DNA of 64,000 bases from Melieria omissa. Its lineage: Eukaryota > Arthropoda > Insecta > Diptera > Ulidiidae. Location of the stretch: contig OZ020267.1 of the NCBI GenBank assembly GCA_963971225.1, forward strand, positions 69,289,718-69,353,717. Direction: 5' to 3'. Below the pieces are notes generated by a model. It ran no database searches, was not told the origin of the DNA, and saw nothing but the letters and a program-made list of their open reading frames with translations. Positions 22,954 through 35,895 of this stretch are shown here, piece after piece (positions within the stretch are counted from its first letter, which is position 1; the number at the start of each line of letters is the position of its first letter). The translations under genes and the position numbers were made by a program.

Positions 22954-25080
22954 TTTTATTTTAAAATTTTTAATTTTGTGTTTTGTTTTTTAGTTTAGTA
23001 TTTTCTTAATTTTATCTTCTTTCCTTAATTTTATTTTTTTTAATCATTATTTTCTTAATTTTCAATCTTGAATTTTTATATGTTATTTATTTTATATTGA
23101 AATATTTAACTCACAGCTTATATGACAATCTTATAGAAATAATTAATTAAATCTTTTGAGTTTGTTAAAACTTCACATTAAGAAAACAACCAAAAATAAA
23201 GTTTTCTCATAGCTGAATTCAAACCTAAAACTCTTTTCCATATAATATGAAAACATGTTTTGTGAAATGTTCCTACGGGGTCTCTGACACAGGTATTGAC
23301 TGTACATAACAATTTTGGTGATTATATGGTTGGAATGTGAGCTGCTTGAAAACGAGGCCAACCATCGGCACATAAGCATAACTATCAAACTGATATACCA
23401 ACAACAATAATAACAAAAACAACAACAACAACAGCAACATAACATTTGGCATTGCAACAGAATCAATGCAATCAATAAGCAAACCCACAATTAAGTTGGG
23501 CACATATCGTATGAACTTCAGGCAGCAAATACAATTTCTGCCTAACCGATAAACAACAAACACTACAACAACAACAATAATAATCACTAATAGGTAAAAG
23601 GGCAACAGTGAAAAAACAGCCAGCAGCATTTCACATTTCTCCACATTTCCTTCCCATTTGTGTGTATGTGTGTGCACACATACAATCATTGATATATAGA
23701 TATCTATTTATTACAAGAATGTGTGTATGTATGTATGTAAGTATGATAAGAATATTTCACATTTGGCACAACTATCAAACAGCGGCAGCAGCAGCAGCTG
23801 TGGCGTCCGCCGTATCCTGCAGGTGAGCGACCCACGTCAAGGACGCGCGCGCATTATTCTCGTTTATATTCTTCGTCGATCATCGCTATCGCGCCTCGCC
23901 GTGCCATCAGCTCAACTGACTGCTTGGCAAGCGGTGAGCATCTTTAGACGAATGAGTTTGCCATCAACTGTCGGTGTTGGTGTTGGTGTTGGTTCGGCGA
24001 ACGCAGCGCAGCATAAAAGCGAAAGTCGAAGATGTTGAAGCGATGTGTGTGTGTGGGAGCGTCGAGCTTAAGTGTTTGACATACAAACACACGAAAAAAG
24101 GAGGAAAAGCAAAACGTTGGATTGTGTGAATCTTTAATTAAGATAAATGTGGCGCTGATGTGTGCAACTCATCAACGTTAGTTATTCCGCGCGCTTTATT
24201 GTTGTTGTATTTGTTTTTGTAATGTAACGAAGGGGAATTATTGTTGTTATTATTGCAGTTGTGAGTTTTTGCAGGAAGTGTATGTGTTTGTGTGTGAGCA
24301 TAAAATATTTGAAGTTATGAAAACTTGCCACACGCACCAACGAGATTACATAAACGGCAGCCTGGGGAATTTTTGGACGGGGGCGCTTAAAATGTGGCGG
24401 ATGCTGACGTTTGGTGCTAAGTTTGAACTGCTGCATTGTGGTTGAAATTAATGAAAATTATTCACGTCGATTTGCAGCAATCCAGGACAAAGTAATTTCA
24501 AACGTTTGTTTGTCTGTTGGTCTCTCAAGTGATTTGCTGCGAATTTGTTGCATGCAAATATTGCATGCGTTCTCGCTGCAACTCGATTGGGTGATATGCC
24601 AAGGTGTATAAATTATTTATTCAGATCAAAGTTTTAGTAGCAAATCGCAACTTGAAGCCCAGACTTCACTTCTTGTCTCATTTTGTTCTCAGTTGGTGCT
24701 CTTAAATTTTATAAATTTGCCTTCAAAAACATAGAAATGTATAGTCATTCTTATGATCAGATACATTTCTATACTATCATACAAAACTCCATACAAAAAC
24801 TTGCATATGTTGAAAAATTCGCAATTAACGTCAAGAAAATAGCAACCAAAGTGATTGGAATGTTTGCAATTTTATTATGAAATCAAAATGCTTTGAAAAT
24901 GCTGACAAAAAATTGACATTTATTGTGAACAAATGAAAATGGTTGCTGGCCATAAATTGCAATTTCTGTAACAGTAATGAAAATACCGTTATAAAAGTAC
25001 AGTAAGGGAAATAACAAATACCGCGCATGACAAGTGAAATGCAAGAAAATACGAGAAGAAGAAAGAAAGAAATTCACTTT
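22954..25080. other. AT-rich tract then intergenic DNA, no gene seen
   Basis: 22954-23110 continues the AT tract. 23390-23600 holds CAA runs. 23770-24040 is GC-richer: an AGC run is followed by cctgcaggtgagc, which looks like a 5' splice site, but no coherent exon can be defined around it. Confidence 0.35.
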
Positions 25081-25086
25081 GTTCGC

Positions 25087-25147
25087 ACCCTTTCTCTCTC
25101 TCCCTCTCTCTGTCTGTCTGTCTCTCTTTCTTTCTCTCTCTCTCTAG
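25087..25147. repeat. CT/CTGT microsatellite
   Basis: Pure pyrimidine-type tract of ctctctctccctctctctgt and similar strings, about 60 bp. Confidence 0.9.
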
Positions 25148-25189
25148 GTGAGTTTAATGTATAAGAATAGTTTCTTTAATTACGGATAA

Positions 25190-26400
25190 AGCATTTTTCA
25201 CCCATTTCCTACCTTTGATTCATTAACGAATCATAGAAATTAGTAATGTTTAATTTTTTTTCTTACGACAAACCTATGTAATATAAAGTTTAGATTTTTG
25301 TATTATACTTTGATTTGTTGGCTTTCTAATGTAATATTTATTTCTTTTACAAATAATTTCTTTATATATATTTACATATTTATTATATGCCTTTCCTTTT
25401 AACGATGAGGGGTCATTGAAAAAAATTTCATATAAACTTTTTTGTTAAATTCTTAAAAAATACTAAAAATATCTAGATTTATACAAACCAAACACAGAAT
25501 GATTGGAAAAATACCACACTAATTTTGTATTATGATAAAATTTGTTTAGATCTGTTAAGCCATTCCAAAACTTCCCTATTAAAGCATTTAAAAAACCTCA
25601 TACGTGTATAAAAACTTTTTTCTTAAATTTTTTTTTTAATACTAAAAATAATCAGATTTGTAAAACGCCAACACAGTGTGATTACAAAAATATGGCATTA
25701 ATTTTGTATTATAATAAAACTCGTTTAGATCTGTTAACCTCTTTTGTACCTTTGATTCGTTTAGGAATCATAGAAATTAGTAATGTTTGTACATTTTTTT
25801 AACTACAATAAACTTGTTAGTCTAAAGTTTATGTTTTTTATATTACACTTAGGTCTAATAGCTTTCTAATAAAATATTTGGTTTTCATGCCACGCCTTCC
25901 CTATTTAATGATTAAAAAAATTTTCTTATAAACATTTTGTTTCTTAAATTTTTTTTAAATAATAAAAATTACCAGATGTATAGAAGATCAACACAGAATG
26001 ATTGGCAAAATATCACACTAATTTTGTATTATGATAAAATTTCTTTAGATCTGTTAACACTTCTCGTGCCTTTGATTCGTTAACGAAACATAGAAATTAG
26101 TAATGTTTCAAAATTTTGTTTAATTACAATAAACTTGTGTAATCTAAAGTTTATGTGTTTTATGTTATTCTTAGATCTACTGGCTTTCTAATAAAATATT
26201 GTTTTGCAATGCCACGCCTTCCCTATTAAAGATGGGCGCACATTAAAAGAAGAAACCTTACATTAAGACAATTTTTTTAATTTTTTTAAAGTACTAAAAA
26301 TTACTTATGCAAAACCGAAATACATATATTGGAAAGAGAAAATCATTTACTAATTTTGTATTACAATAAAATACGTTAAGATCTATTCAGATAGTTCATA
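25190..26400. repeat. Tandem repeat, about 320-bp unit, four copies (one truncated)
   Basis: 'acacagaatgattggaaaaa' with 'ctaattttgtattatgataa' and 'tagatctgttaa' occurs at about 25493, 25670, 25991 and 26320. 'cctttgattcgttaacgaa' with 'catagaaattagtaatgttt' occurs at 25212, 25749 and 26069. Full units are about 320-330 bp; the second is cut to about 180 bp. Each start carries a gattcgttaacgaatc-type dyad. No coding sense. Confidence 0.85.
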
Positions 26401-27900
26401 GAGTTTCACACTCATGTAATGAAAAATCAAACAAACAATTGCCATCTATCAATCTTGCTCGAACTTGTTTTTCGTGACTTTTCATGCTCCTATTCGTGCT
26501 CCTTTCTCCATATATTGGTACTAAATGGGTTAATGATTAAGTGGAGCTTACCCATCTTGCTGCAGAATACACCTAGCATGCTTTTAGGCGCTAATAAGGC
26601 ATAAAGATGGTACTGGCTAATATAGAGACTGAAAGTTTTCTTAAAATTTATATTACAAATAATTTAAAATTTTAAGTGAACGTTTCAAAATGAGAAAGCA
26701 AGAAAGTGTTGCATTTTTTTTTTCAATCAATGAAATTTAATTATTTTGTGGAAACAGAGTACACATTCATTGCACTGAAGTTCTCTGTTAATATTGTTTA
26801 AGTCTACTCGACATTCGGTAATACATAACTTCATGAACCTCTTCAGCTAAGAAGTCTAAGGTCTCATTACGTGCAATTTCTACATGTCCCAGGAACCTGC
26901 TTACTTGGTCAGTAAACTTTATCTAAAATCATTGATTTCGTTAGGTGGCCAATTGTTTTCACTATCTTAGATTGGCTTTCAACGTTAGAATAAGTTTCAG
27001 CTGATCATAATAATTCAATGCCTTATACTCTTCATGCTTGACGTATCAAACGTTATCAATAAAAAAAAAATAATAATACAAAAATGGCAAAACGAGCAAG
27101 GAAGAAGCCAACACTTATTAAGTAGCAACAGGGGCACAGTTCGCAGCGCTTCGAGGCATCGCAGCGCTGTGCAATGTGGCACCGGCTTCGCTTCGTTTGC
27201 ACTGCAAAAATAAATTGAATTTCCGTTTCCACTTTGCTGCGCTGCCACCGCTCAGACGCCGCTGCGTTTATGCACGATAACGTTTGTTGTAATTGCATTT
27301 TTTTTAATGCTTCGTCACTCTTCACACTGCAGCCAGCTGAAGTTGTATTTAATTTGCCATCGCCTGCTGCGCTTAAACGTTTCAAGCTTGAGTGGAAAAA
27401 TCAACGACGAATGACAAACGACAGTCAACGCACAGTGGCAGTCACGCCACATCGATGCGCATGCATTGCCCTATGTGCATGTGTGTATGTGTGCGGAACG
27501 GAAAGGCGTTTCTGTGTGTGTGTGTGTCTCTGGGTCTGTGTGGGAATTTAATCAAAACCTTAATTTGATTGACTTCTACGGGAATTAATGACGCCTGAGT
27601 GGCATCGGTTTAATGTTGCAACAGCTGCTAACGAGCAATGCAAACAGTGCAACAGCAGCGACCAGTTGTTGCTGCTGCAGCGCCATTTCAGCAATGTTCT
27701 TTTTGTACCAACGTTGCTAGTCGCCACAGTGTGTGTTGCCGCTCCCAGAATGTAAACGCATTAAGTAAATGGTAAATATTTTCTTAAAAGTCACTGGTGG
27801 AATATATTTTTTTGCAAAATTTTTTTTTGCTCACTACTGCTACATAAATATTTGCCTATGGCTGACTATTGCTAATTATTTTTCGCATTCATTTGGTCCA
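26401..27900. other. Intergenic DNA, no gene seen
   Basis: The interval 27120-27480 is GC-richer and contains the words cagcgctt/gcagcgctg on both strands. Overlapping open frames of 77-109 codons occur in opposite directions with no domain. GT microsatellite near 27512. Confidence 0.4.
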
Positions 27901-27904
27901 TTGA

Positions 27905-30140
27905 AATATCTGTATGTCCATGCGTCTCTTTGTGTGTCCTTCTGCATATCCATGCGTCTTTACGTACGTTCATCTGTCCACTCGACTGTCCGTATGTATG
28001 CCTAACTATCCGTGTGTCCGTCCGGTCGTCCATATGTTAATTCGTCTCATCATCAACGTCCGTCCGTCTGCCTGTTCATTCGTTTGTCCGCTCATCTGTG
28101 TATTCATCCATTTGACGGTCCCTCTGTCTGCCTGTCCATTCGTCTGTCCTTATGCATGCCCGTCTATTCATCTAACTGTCCATTGATTCATCTGTAACCC
28201 CAACTATCGATCCGCTTGTCCGCTCATCTATCTGGTGGTTCTTCGTTAGCCCGAACGTTCCTCTACCCGTGCATCACTCTCTACATCCATTAAACGATCC
28301 GTCTCTCTGTCCATCTGTCTGCCTGTTCATTCATCTATCTGTACGTATGTTCGTCTATTCATTTGACTGCCCAATAATTCTGTAAGTTCAGCTATCAATC
28401 AGCTTGTCCGCGTCTATCTGGTCGTACTTCTTCCTGCTTTCGACTCGTCTGCCCAATCGTTAGATATCTATCATCAGTCGATATATCCGTTTATCGAACC
28501 GTTAGTCTGTCCGTCAGTTAGTCCGCTGTTCATTTAATTGTCCATTGATTCATCTGCAAGTCAACCTATCAATCCGCGTGTCCGCCCTTCTATGTGGTCG
28601 TTCTTTCGTCTGCCCCTTATTCGTCTGTCCGTCTATCTTTCCCACCGTTCATCTGCCTTTCCATCTGCTTATCTACCCATTTGTCCGTTCTTCTACCAAT
28701 CTATCCTTGTCCGTTCTTCTATCCATTCAGCCTTGTGTCTATGCCTCTGTTCGTATGTCCGCCTGTTCTTCTATCCATTTTCCGTCCGTCTGTCCGTCCT
28801 TATATCCATCTTTATGTTAATATGTCCGTCTGTCCATTCCGTCCATAAGTCCATTCATCCATTTCTCTGTCCATACTTTTGCTTTTTTTTCGTCTGTTCA
28901 TCCATTAATTTGTCCGTTCTTTGGTCCACCCATCAATTTTCTAGTACATCCCTCTGTCTGTTTTTCTGTTCATAAGTGCGTCTGTTTATTCATACATTTG
29001 TCGTTCATGTGTCTATTCTTGTGTCCATCCCTCTCTTCGTACTTTCCTCTCTTCACCCATCCATATATTGTCCTTCTGTTCGTACGTCTATCTGTTCATC
29101 CATTAATTTGTCATCCTTATGTACATCCTTCTGTTCGTACGTCCGTCTGTTCATCCATCTAGTTGTCCGCTCATAAATCCATCCATCTATTTACTAATCC
29201 ATCTCTCTTTGTGTTTTTCTGTTCATAAGTGCGTCTGTTTATTCATACATTTGCCGTTTATCTGTCAATCCTTGTGTCCATCCCTCTTTTCGTACATTGA
29301 TCTGTTCATCCATGCATTTATCGTCCGTCTTTTCATCCTTAAGTCCATCTATTCAACAATCCATTTGCACGTCCATAAGTCCCTCCATCCATTTCTCTGT
29401 CCATGCCTTTGTCTATTTTTCGGTTCGTAGGTTCGTCTGTTTATTCATTCATTTTTGCATTTTTCTGCTCATCCATCTATTTGTTTATCCACTTCCCTAT
29501 CTGTTCTTCTGTTCATAAGTGCGTCTGTTTATTTATATATTTGTCGTTCATCTGCTTATCCTTAAGTTTTGTCTGTACTTTCGTCTCTTCATCCATTCAT
29601 TTATGGCACGTCTGCCTAACCTTAAACCCGTCCTTCTGTACGTACGTCTGTCTGTTCATCCATTAATATTTGTCCTTCGTCTGTCCATTCTTATGTGCAT
29701 CCTTTTGTTCGTACGTTCGTCTGTTCATGAATCTATTTGTCCGCCCGTGAGTACATCCATTTATTTGTTAGTCCATCCCTTTGTCTTTTTTCTGTTCGTA
29801 AGTTCGTTTATTCATCCATACATTTGTCGTTCATTCTTGTGTCCATTCTGTTCTTCGTACTTTCATCTCTTTACCCTTTTATTTATCTTGCGTCTGTTTA
29901 TCCTTCCATCCATCCTTTTGTTCGTACGTCCGTTCGTTCATTCATATATTTATCCGTTCATAAGTTCATCCATTCATTTTTCTTTTGATCCCTCTGGCTC
30001 TTATTCTGTTCGTAAGTGCATCGTTTTTTCTACTAATTTATCGTCCCATTGCCCATCCTTCGGATCATACGTTCGCCTGTTCATCCATCCATTTGTTCAT
30101 TCATAAGTTCAGCCATCTAATTGTTCTTCCTTCTCACCGT
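27905..30140. repeat. Degenerate TCCA/TCTG quasi-tetranucleotide array, about 2.2 kb
   Basis: The plus strand is built from words such as gtccatccat, cgtctgttcatccatt and cttctgttcgtacgtccgtc. Longer phrases repeat too: 'cataagtgcgtctgtttatt' occurs near 28972, 29226 and 29515. It is strongly pyrimidine-biased on one strand. Open frames of 60-195 codons occur in all three plus frames because the tetranucleotide words rarely form stops; they are not genes. Confidence 0.9.
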
Positions 30141-30770
30141 ACATCTTTCTAACGTTTTGTCTTAAGCTTTGAAATGATTAAAAACTATCAGACTTAACAG
30201 TATACAATTAGAGATACGACTGCAGCATCTACTTAAAAACTCTAAAAAAACACTTAAAAAACTGCACTCATTCTCCACTTTTTGCCACTTTTATCCACCC
30301 TTTCTTAGAACACCCAACGCTAATGCTTAGCCATTTGTTTCATAATGTGCAATTGCACTTTGAGGTTATGAAAAATTCACACATACTTTCTTGACAGTGA
30401 CAGTGCTTGGCTGTAAGCAAAAATGCTATAAAAAAAATGCGCCTGCAAAAAAATGAAACACATTTTCAAATGTCTGTTCAAATTTCACTTTTCTATTGCT
30501 TGACACATTTTCTGTTGCTTCTTCTTCTTGCTGAATTTTCTTCTTATTTTGTAGCACAACTGGACAGCTCAACACTTGTGCGTTGTGCGTCCAATTGCTG
30601 TCACGTTTCTAAAAATACTTTTTTTCCTTCAACTCCACTGTGTGGCAATCAGAATTTAATATTTTTTACTAAGATTTTTGTTTTTAAGTGGCAATATTGA
30701 AAACAGAAGGCAGCAGGTTCTTGATTTTGATTGTGCCATATGCGTACTTTTCTGTTCACAGTTGGATCAT
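30141..30770. other. Intergenic DNA, no gene seen
   Basis: Short AT-rich spacer between two arrays, no domain in any frame. Confidence 0.4.
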
Positions 30771-31110
30771 TCTAGTCTAGTCTAGTCTAGTCTAGTCTAG
30801 TCTAGTCTAGTCTAGTCTAGTCTAGTCTAGTCTAGTCTAGTTTAGTCTAGTCTAGTCTAGTCTAGTCTAGTCTAGTCTAGTCTAGTCTAGTCTAGTCTAG
30901 TCTAGTCTAGTCTAGTCTAGTCTAGTCTAGTCTAGTCTAGTCTAGTCTAGTCTAGTCTAGTCTAGTCTAGTCTAGTCTAGTCTAGTCTAGTCTAGTCTAG
31001 TCTAGTCTAGTCTAGTCTAGTCTAGTCTAGTCTAGTCTAGTCTAGTCTAGTCTAGTCTAGTCTAGTCTAGTCTAGTCTAGTCTAGTCTAGTCTAGTCTAG
31101 TCTAGTCTAG
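30771..31110. repeat. (TCTAG)68 pentanucleotide satellite
   Basis: Exactly 340 bp of tctag units with one visible variant (tttag at 30841). The near-perfect homogeneity contrasts with the decayed arrays around it and points to recent growth. Every unit contains the self-complementary CTAG and every frame is closed by TAG. Confidence 0.98.
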
Positions 31111-32830
31111 TCTCTCCGAACCTCATCTACCCAAGTCTCCTAATTGATTCTTGATTGCTACTTGCGAAGTACACGCCTGAAAATATGCAATGCAACAAAA
31201 ACCAACAAACAACTACACACGTTTTTTTAGCTACACTGTTGCATTGCGACCAGTGCAACCCAAAATAAGACATTACACTTTCACAGCATTTGACAAAAGA
31301 AGAAACTGCGTTAAGAAGCAGCAGAACGCGAAATGAAATGCACATCGCTGGCGGCAGTTGAAAGTCGGCAGCGTCAATACAAACGTCAAAGACAAATGCC
31401 AATGCAATTTAGGTCAACTGACAGTGGCTGTAGATAAATTATCTAGTCTTATATGCTTCTTATTTTATTATTTTATGTATTTAAAGTGGCGTAAAGCGCA
31501 CTGATACGAGCACTGAGCGCGCCCGGCAACCGGAGGCGGATTGGCAAACGCCGCAGCCGAAGCTGAAACAGCAGATGAAGTAGTTGAAGAAATTGAAGTG
31601 GCAGCAGTAGCAGCTGAAGCGGAATTACAGAAGCTAAAGTAAAATAAAATTGTAAGCTACAAAAATACTAAACCCAGCCAGCAGCGAAGAACAGAGTAGA
31701 GCAAATGGAAGTTGAAATGTTATGTAAAAAAAAATTTAGAAAATTATATCGAAAATCCTAAATACTTTGTAATGTTGTTTTAAATTTGATTGAAGATTTT
31801 GATATTACAAAGTTTCTACTAATTCTTTACACACACTGCCATAAATATCAAAGTTAAGAAATTCATCATTTCGGTGCCAGAGAACCGAAAAGTCACATAC
31901 TGAACTAGCAACTGTCATGCAACTTTGGCATTTCTGCTTTGTACTATAGCTGTCACTGGTGTTGCTACTGCTTGGCTGATGGTTTTTCTTAGTGTTTTAC
32001 TTGCCTTTATTTTCGTGTCCCTTATTTCTTTGCCACATCAACCTGTTTCGCTTTGGTTGCATGGTGGCATTTCAAGTGGCTGCTGTGTTGCTGTTGCAGC
32101 ATTTGAATATCTGATGCCATTTTGTGGCGCACATTCAATTTGCCACACACCTTTTTACATGTTTTTTCTTAAGCAAGTTGTTGCTTATGTAACTTTTACA
32201 CTTGTTTCTACCAACATACAATGTAAGAAATGAGGCAAATTTTCTTAGCGCACACTTCTTGGCTGCTTCAAGTAATTTGAGTTTTTTCTTTTCAGTAACA
32301 GCACCGCACAGTTGCAGCCAAATGGGTTAAGGTGTCACTATTTGTGGCTTACTACAATGTCTAAGGTGAGTGTTGCTATTTGACGAAATAAAGTCTTTGA
32401 AGAGGAGTCTTTCTAAGAAGGATCTTAAAAATTTGCAGTTGCAGAAAATTCTTCGCTTAAATAATGAAAAAAATTGTTGTTCCGGTTTTGATATGTTTTT
32501 TGATAGATAAATATTTGAAAGTTTTCATGTATATGAAAATGTATAAAATTAGAGTTTATTAAAATTATTTAGACAAAATTACTGATAATTTTTCTAGTCT
32601 TGCTGATATGCCCGAAAATTTTTAGTACAAAAATATCATAGAAAGAAATTGGAGACAAACTTTAATCGAAAGAAAATAAACTTTATTTGGTTTCGTTTTG
32701 GTAAGTTCTGTGTTAAGTATTCGAATATGTTGAAATACCTTTTACGACTCTAAAGTGAAACCCAATTAGTCCATTAAGTCCCTTTGTCACACATTGTCAC
32801 CCACAATCAATCGAACTTCGTTTGTTCGTT
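31111..32830. other. Intergenic DNA, no gene seen
   Basis: 31510-31650 is a GC-richer patch reading, in one plus frame, an Ala/Glu-rich string of about 40 codons (ANAAAEAETADEVVEEIEVA and onward) up to the stop near 31640. It has no start and no family match and arises from gaagc/agctgaag words, so it is not called a gene. A 102-codon hydrophobic open frame at 31925-32233 also has no recognised family. Confidence 0.35.
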
Positions 32831-33420
32831 GACTCACTGAACTAGTTTGAGCTCCTTACGGGGCCTAGTAGATTGTGAGCAGTCTTCAGTCAATCAAACT
32901 TAAGTTTGTCTAGTAGACTGTGAGCAGTCTTCAATCAATTGAACCTAAGTTCACCTAGTAGACTGTGAATAGTCTTCAATCAATCAAACTTAAGTTTGTC
33001 TAGTAGACTGTGAATAGTCTTCAATCAATTGAACCTAAGTTCGCGTAGTGAACTGTGAATAGTCTTCAATCAATCAAACTTAAGTTTGTCTAGTAGACTG
33101 TGAATAGTCTTCAATCGATTGAACCTAAGTTCGCCTAGTAGACTGTGAATAGTCTTCAAGCAATCGAATCTCTAAGTTCGCCCACTCACTGAACCAGTTT
33201 GAGTTCCATTCGAAAACTAGTAGACTGTGAATAGTCTTCAATCAATCGCACTTAAGTTTGTCTAGTAGACTGAGAGCAGTCTTCAATCAATCGTACTTAA
33301 GTTTGTCTAGTAGACTGTGAATAGTCTTCAATCAATCGAACTTAAGTTTGCTCACTCACTGATTCAGTTTGAGTTTATTTCGAAGCCTAGTAGACTGTGA
33401 ATAGCTCTATTGGCTAGATC
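32831..33420. repeat. 45-bp minisatellite with internal dyads, about 11 units
   Basis: Units starting ctagtagactgtgaatagtc lie at 32865, 32910, 32955, 33000, 33045, 33090 and 33135, exactly 45 bp apart, and resume after spacers at about 33220. Neighbours alternate between a type ending caaacttaagtttg (a perfect 14-bp palindrome) and a type ending gaacctaagttc. Each unit also has the stem agact/agtct around a 6-base loop. A spacer phrase 'actcactgaaccagtttgag' marks block edges near 32831, 33183 and 33353. Confidence 0.92.
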
Positions 33421-35887
33421 CCCTCGATTGTAGAAGAAGAAGAAGGTGAGTCTTCCTACTTGAGGACAATGAGGTATAACTTCAAAGAAGGGAATATGTA
33501 ATTTCTTCCTCTTACAGTTTTGACAGAAGTCATAAGAGAGCTAACCCAACCCTCTTACGTGGATGTTCATTACACAGTGACCCGTCAGAACACCAATCAT
33601 CGATCTTTTCTGATCCTTTCTGGGGAAAATAAGTTCTTTAGAACGATGGAATTTGAAGTGTGGCCTACATTGAACCACATTAAACCTTATATTGTCTTCA
33701 GCCCATCTTATATAAGTTTCGTGTACGGAGCTTGTATGAGTGCAAAGTATACAAGTGTTGCCATGTTTTGAGGTACATAACTGATCCATCATATCTTACA
33801 GAGCGAGCTCGTTTGTTCAACTGTGCCCAGGAATGTCCTGGTTGCCAGCATAGATGAATATGAAGCTTCCCAACAGTTTCACTAAAAGATTTGCTTTGGC
33901 TCAGAAAAGTTTTTCATATTATTCGAACATACTTATTCGAACTGATTGACTGTTCAGTAGTATCAGGATATCTCGTTAACTCTAAGTCAATAAAATGAGC
34001 AGATGGCTGTGACCTTGGCGAAAGACGCTACAGCGATCTGGCAAATGGATCTTTAAATTCAGATTTAATTCTTTTGAGTAGATAAATACCACAGCTAGTA
34101 ACAAGAATCGGTATATATATGGATACAGTGACACACTCAAGGGTGGTTTAGGAGTTCGAATCACCAAACTATTTATTTGTTAAGAAACTGTGGGTGAAAA
34201 ATATGGTTTCAAATGGTATTGGGGCCAAAACTTGTGTAGGAAACATCACGCCAAAATTATATCGGACATCACCGTTTGAGGGGAGGGTGGGATTATCATG
34301 TAGTATTACAGTTTAGTAGTTTTAAATTTGTAATTGATAACTGATATTCAATTTAAGTTCTCTGCAGTTTGACTGCTTATTTCACTTTTAGTTAAAATAC
34401 TTTTAAATAACACAAGTATTTAGCCAAAAAAATGTACTGAGACCGTTGGCAACCCTGTTTTTTTGGAGTATTTGCAGCTGCACACAACATTCCAACGGTG
34501 CACTGTTGCGCGCCACTGTTACTGGGCCAATGACTACCCGAAGAAGAAGAAGAAGCAGTAGCAGCTCATTGCTCAATGGCAACGCAAGAAAAAAAGGATT
34601 AAATTTGAATTAAGGTTTGTGTGTTGAAGGGAAAGAAATGGCACGCGGGGGGCAGTGCGACAGATCGACCTCATGAGTGTTTGTGGTGTATGGTGGGGTG
34701 TGGTGAATGAAGGGACCACAGCTGCAGTGTGTGTGTGTGTGTGTGTGTCTGTGCGTGCTGCATTCAATGTTGCAAAACAAATTTGTTGCTTTTCTACACT
34801 TTCACTGCTCTCGAGTTTTTATCTGTTTTGCTTTCGTTTTGCGCTCGTTTTTGCTTAGTAATTTGTTTTTTGCAACTATTTTATTTTTTTGGGAAATTTC
34901 ATTTTTTGTTGCTGCTCCTGACACGCACTTCAACTTTGTTGCTTTAGGTTGATGCTGTTGGCTGTTGGCAATGCTGATGGCACTGCAGCGCTAATGATGA
35001 GTTGCTTCATTGGCCGTCGTTGTTGTTGTTGCTGCTGATGTTGTTGATTTTCGTGCTGTGCTGCTCGAGTGTTGGTGTTTGCTGCTGGCGCCAAGAGCAT
35101 GTTGCACTCAGCAAAAGCAACAACAACAGCAGCAGCAGCAGCAGCAGCTGGTCAAGTGGGAATTGAAATTTTTGTTTTGAAGTTCATACTTTTTTTTCAA
35201 CACTCACATTTGATGCGGCACTATTTTATTTTTATTATATTTTATTTTGTTTATTTTTCTTACTTATTTATTTTTTTTTTTGCTTTCGCCGCAACTTGTG
35301 TATATTTTTAGTGCCGCCGTATTTTGTTGTTGGCGCTTGCACTTGAGGCGTGTAAATTAGTTGGATTTTCCCAACAAGTGTAGCCTTTTTTATTTTTGCA
35401 ATTAACTTGCATTCTATCCGACGTTGGCAATGACAACTGCGGCGGGGGAAGCCGAGTTCGAGTGCAGTCAAGGCGTTGCAAGTATCTTTGCGGCACAAAC
35501 ACGCAAACACGACGAATGAGCTTCGATAGTTGCGCGTTGTCGCTGCAAATTGGCATTAATTCTACTCGAGGTCAATAGGGGGGAAATTAATTTGTGGCGA
35601 GTGCAATTTCTACACAATTCTATAAATTGCTAAATGCCAGTGGCAGTGCACTGTAATGAGTATCTTTTGCCTGAGACATTAAATAATGATTATTTAATTA
35701 GACCAACAGGCAAAATAGACGTTAGCATTTATTTATAAAGTGGCAATTTTGCTGGCAGAAAAATGCAGCAAACTATCTTTAAAAGGTAGAAAAGTATGTG
35801 AAGAGAACATGTAGTAAATGAAAACATTTCATAAAATTTGAATTGTTTAGTTTTATGTAGCAAATATAACGAGAAATATTACGAGCT
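33421..35887. other. Intergenic DNA, no gene seen
   Basis: An 83-codon open frame at 33520-33771 has no recognised family and is overlapped by an equal-length frame on the other strand. GT microsatellite at 34727-34748, AGC run at 35128-35150. A 'gaagaagaagaag' string lies at 34540. Confidence 0.35.
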
Positions 35888-35895
35888 ATGGTCAT

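Noticed and set aside
23800..23835. cctgcaggtgagc as a splice donor of an unseen exon
   Set aside because: Good donor consensus, but no acceptor or coding frame with recognisable protein beside it.
28538..30106. Several overlapping open frames (up to 195 codons) rich in Ser, Cys, Phe
   Set aside because: All three plus frames are open across the TCCA/TCTG array, which a real gene would not show.
30771..31110. Possible CRISPR or telomere-like repeat
   Set aside because: A pure 5-bp tandem with no spacers, and not the TTAGG telomere word; flies also lack that telomere type.
31510..31645. Ala/Glu-rich open stretch of about 40 codons
   Set aside because: No start codon or splice boundaries and no family match; explained by gaagc/agctgaag words.
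34130..34170. ggagttcgaatcacc, resembling a tRNA B box and T arm
   Set aside because: No A box, anticodon arm or closing acceptor stem could be found upstream.
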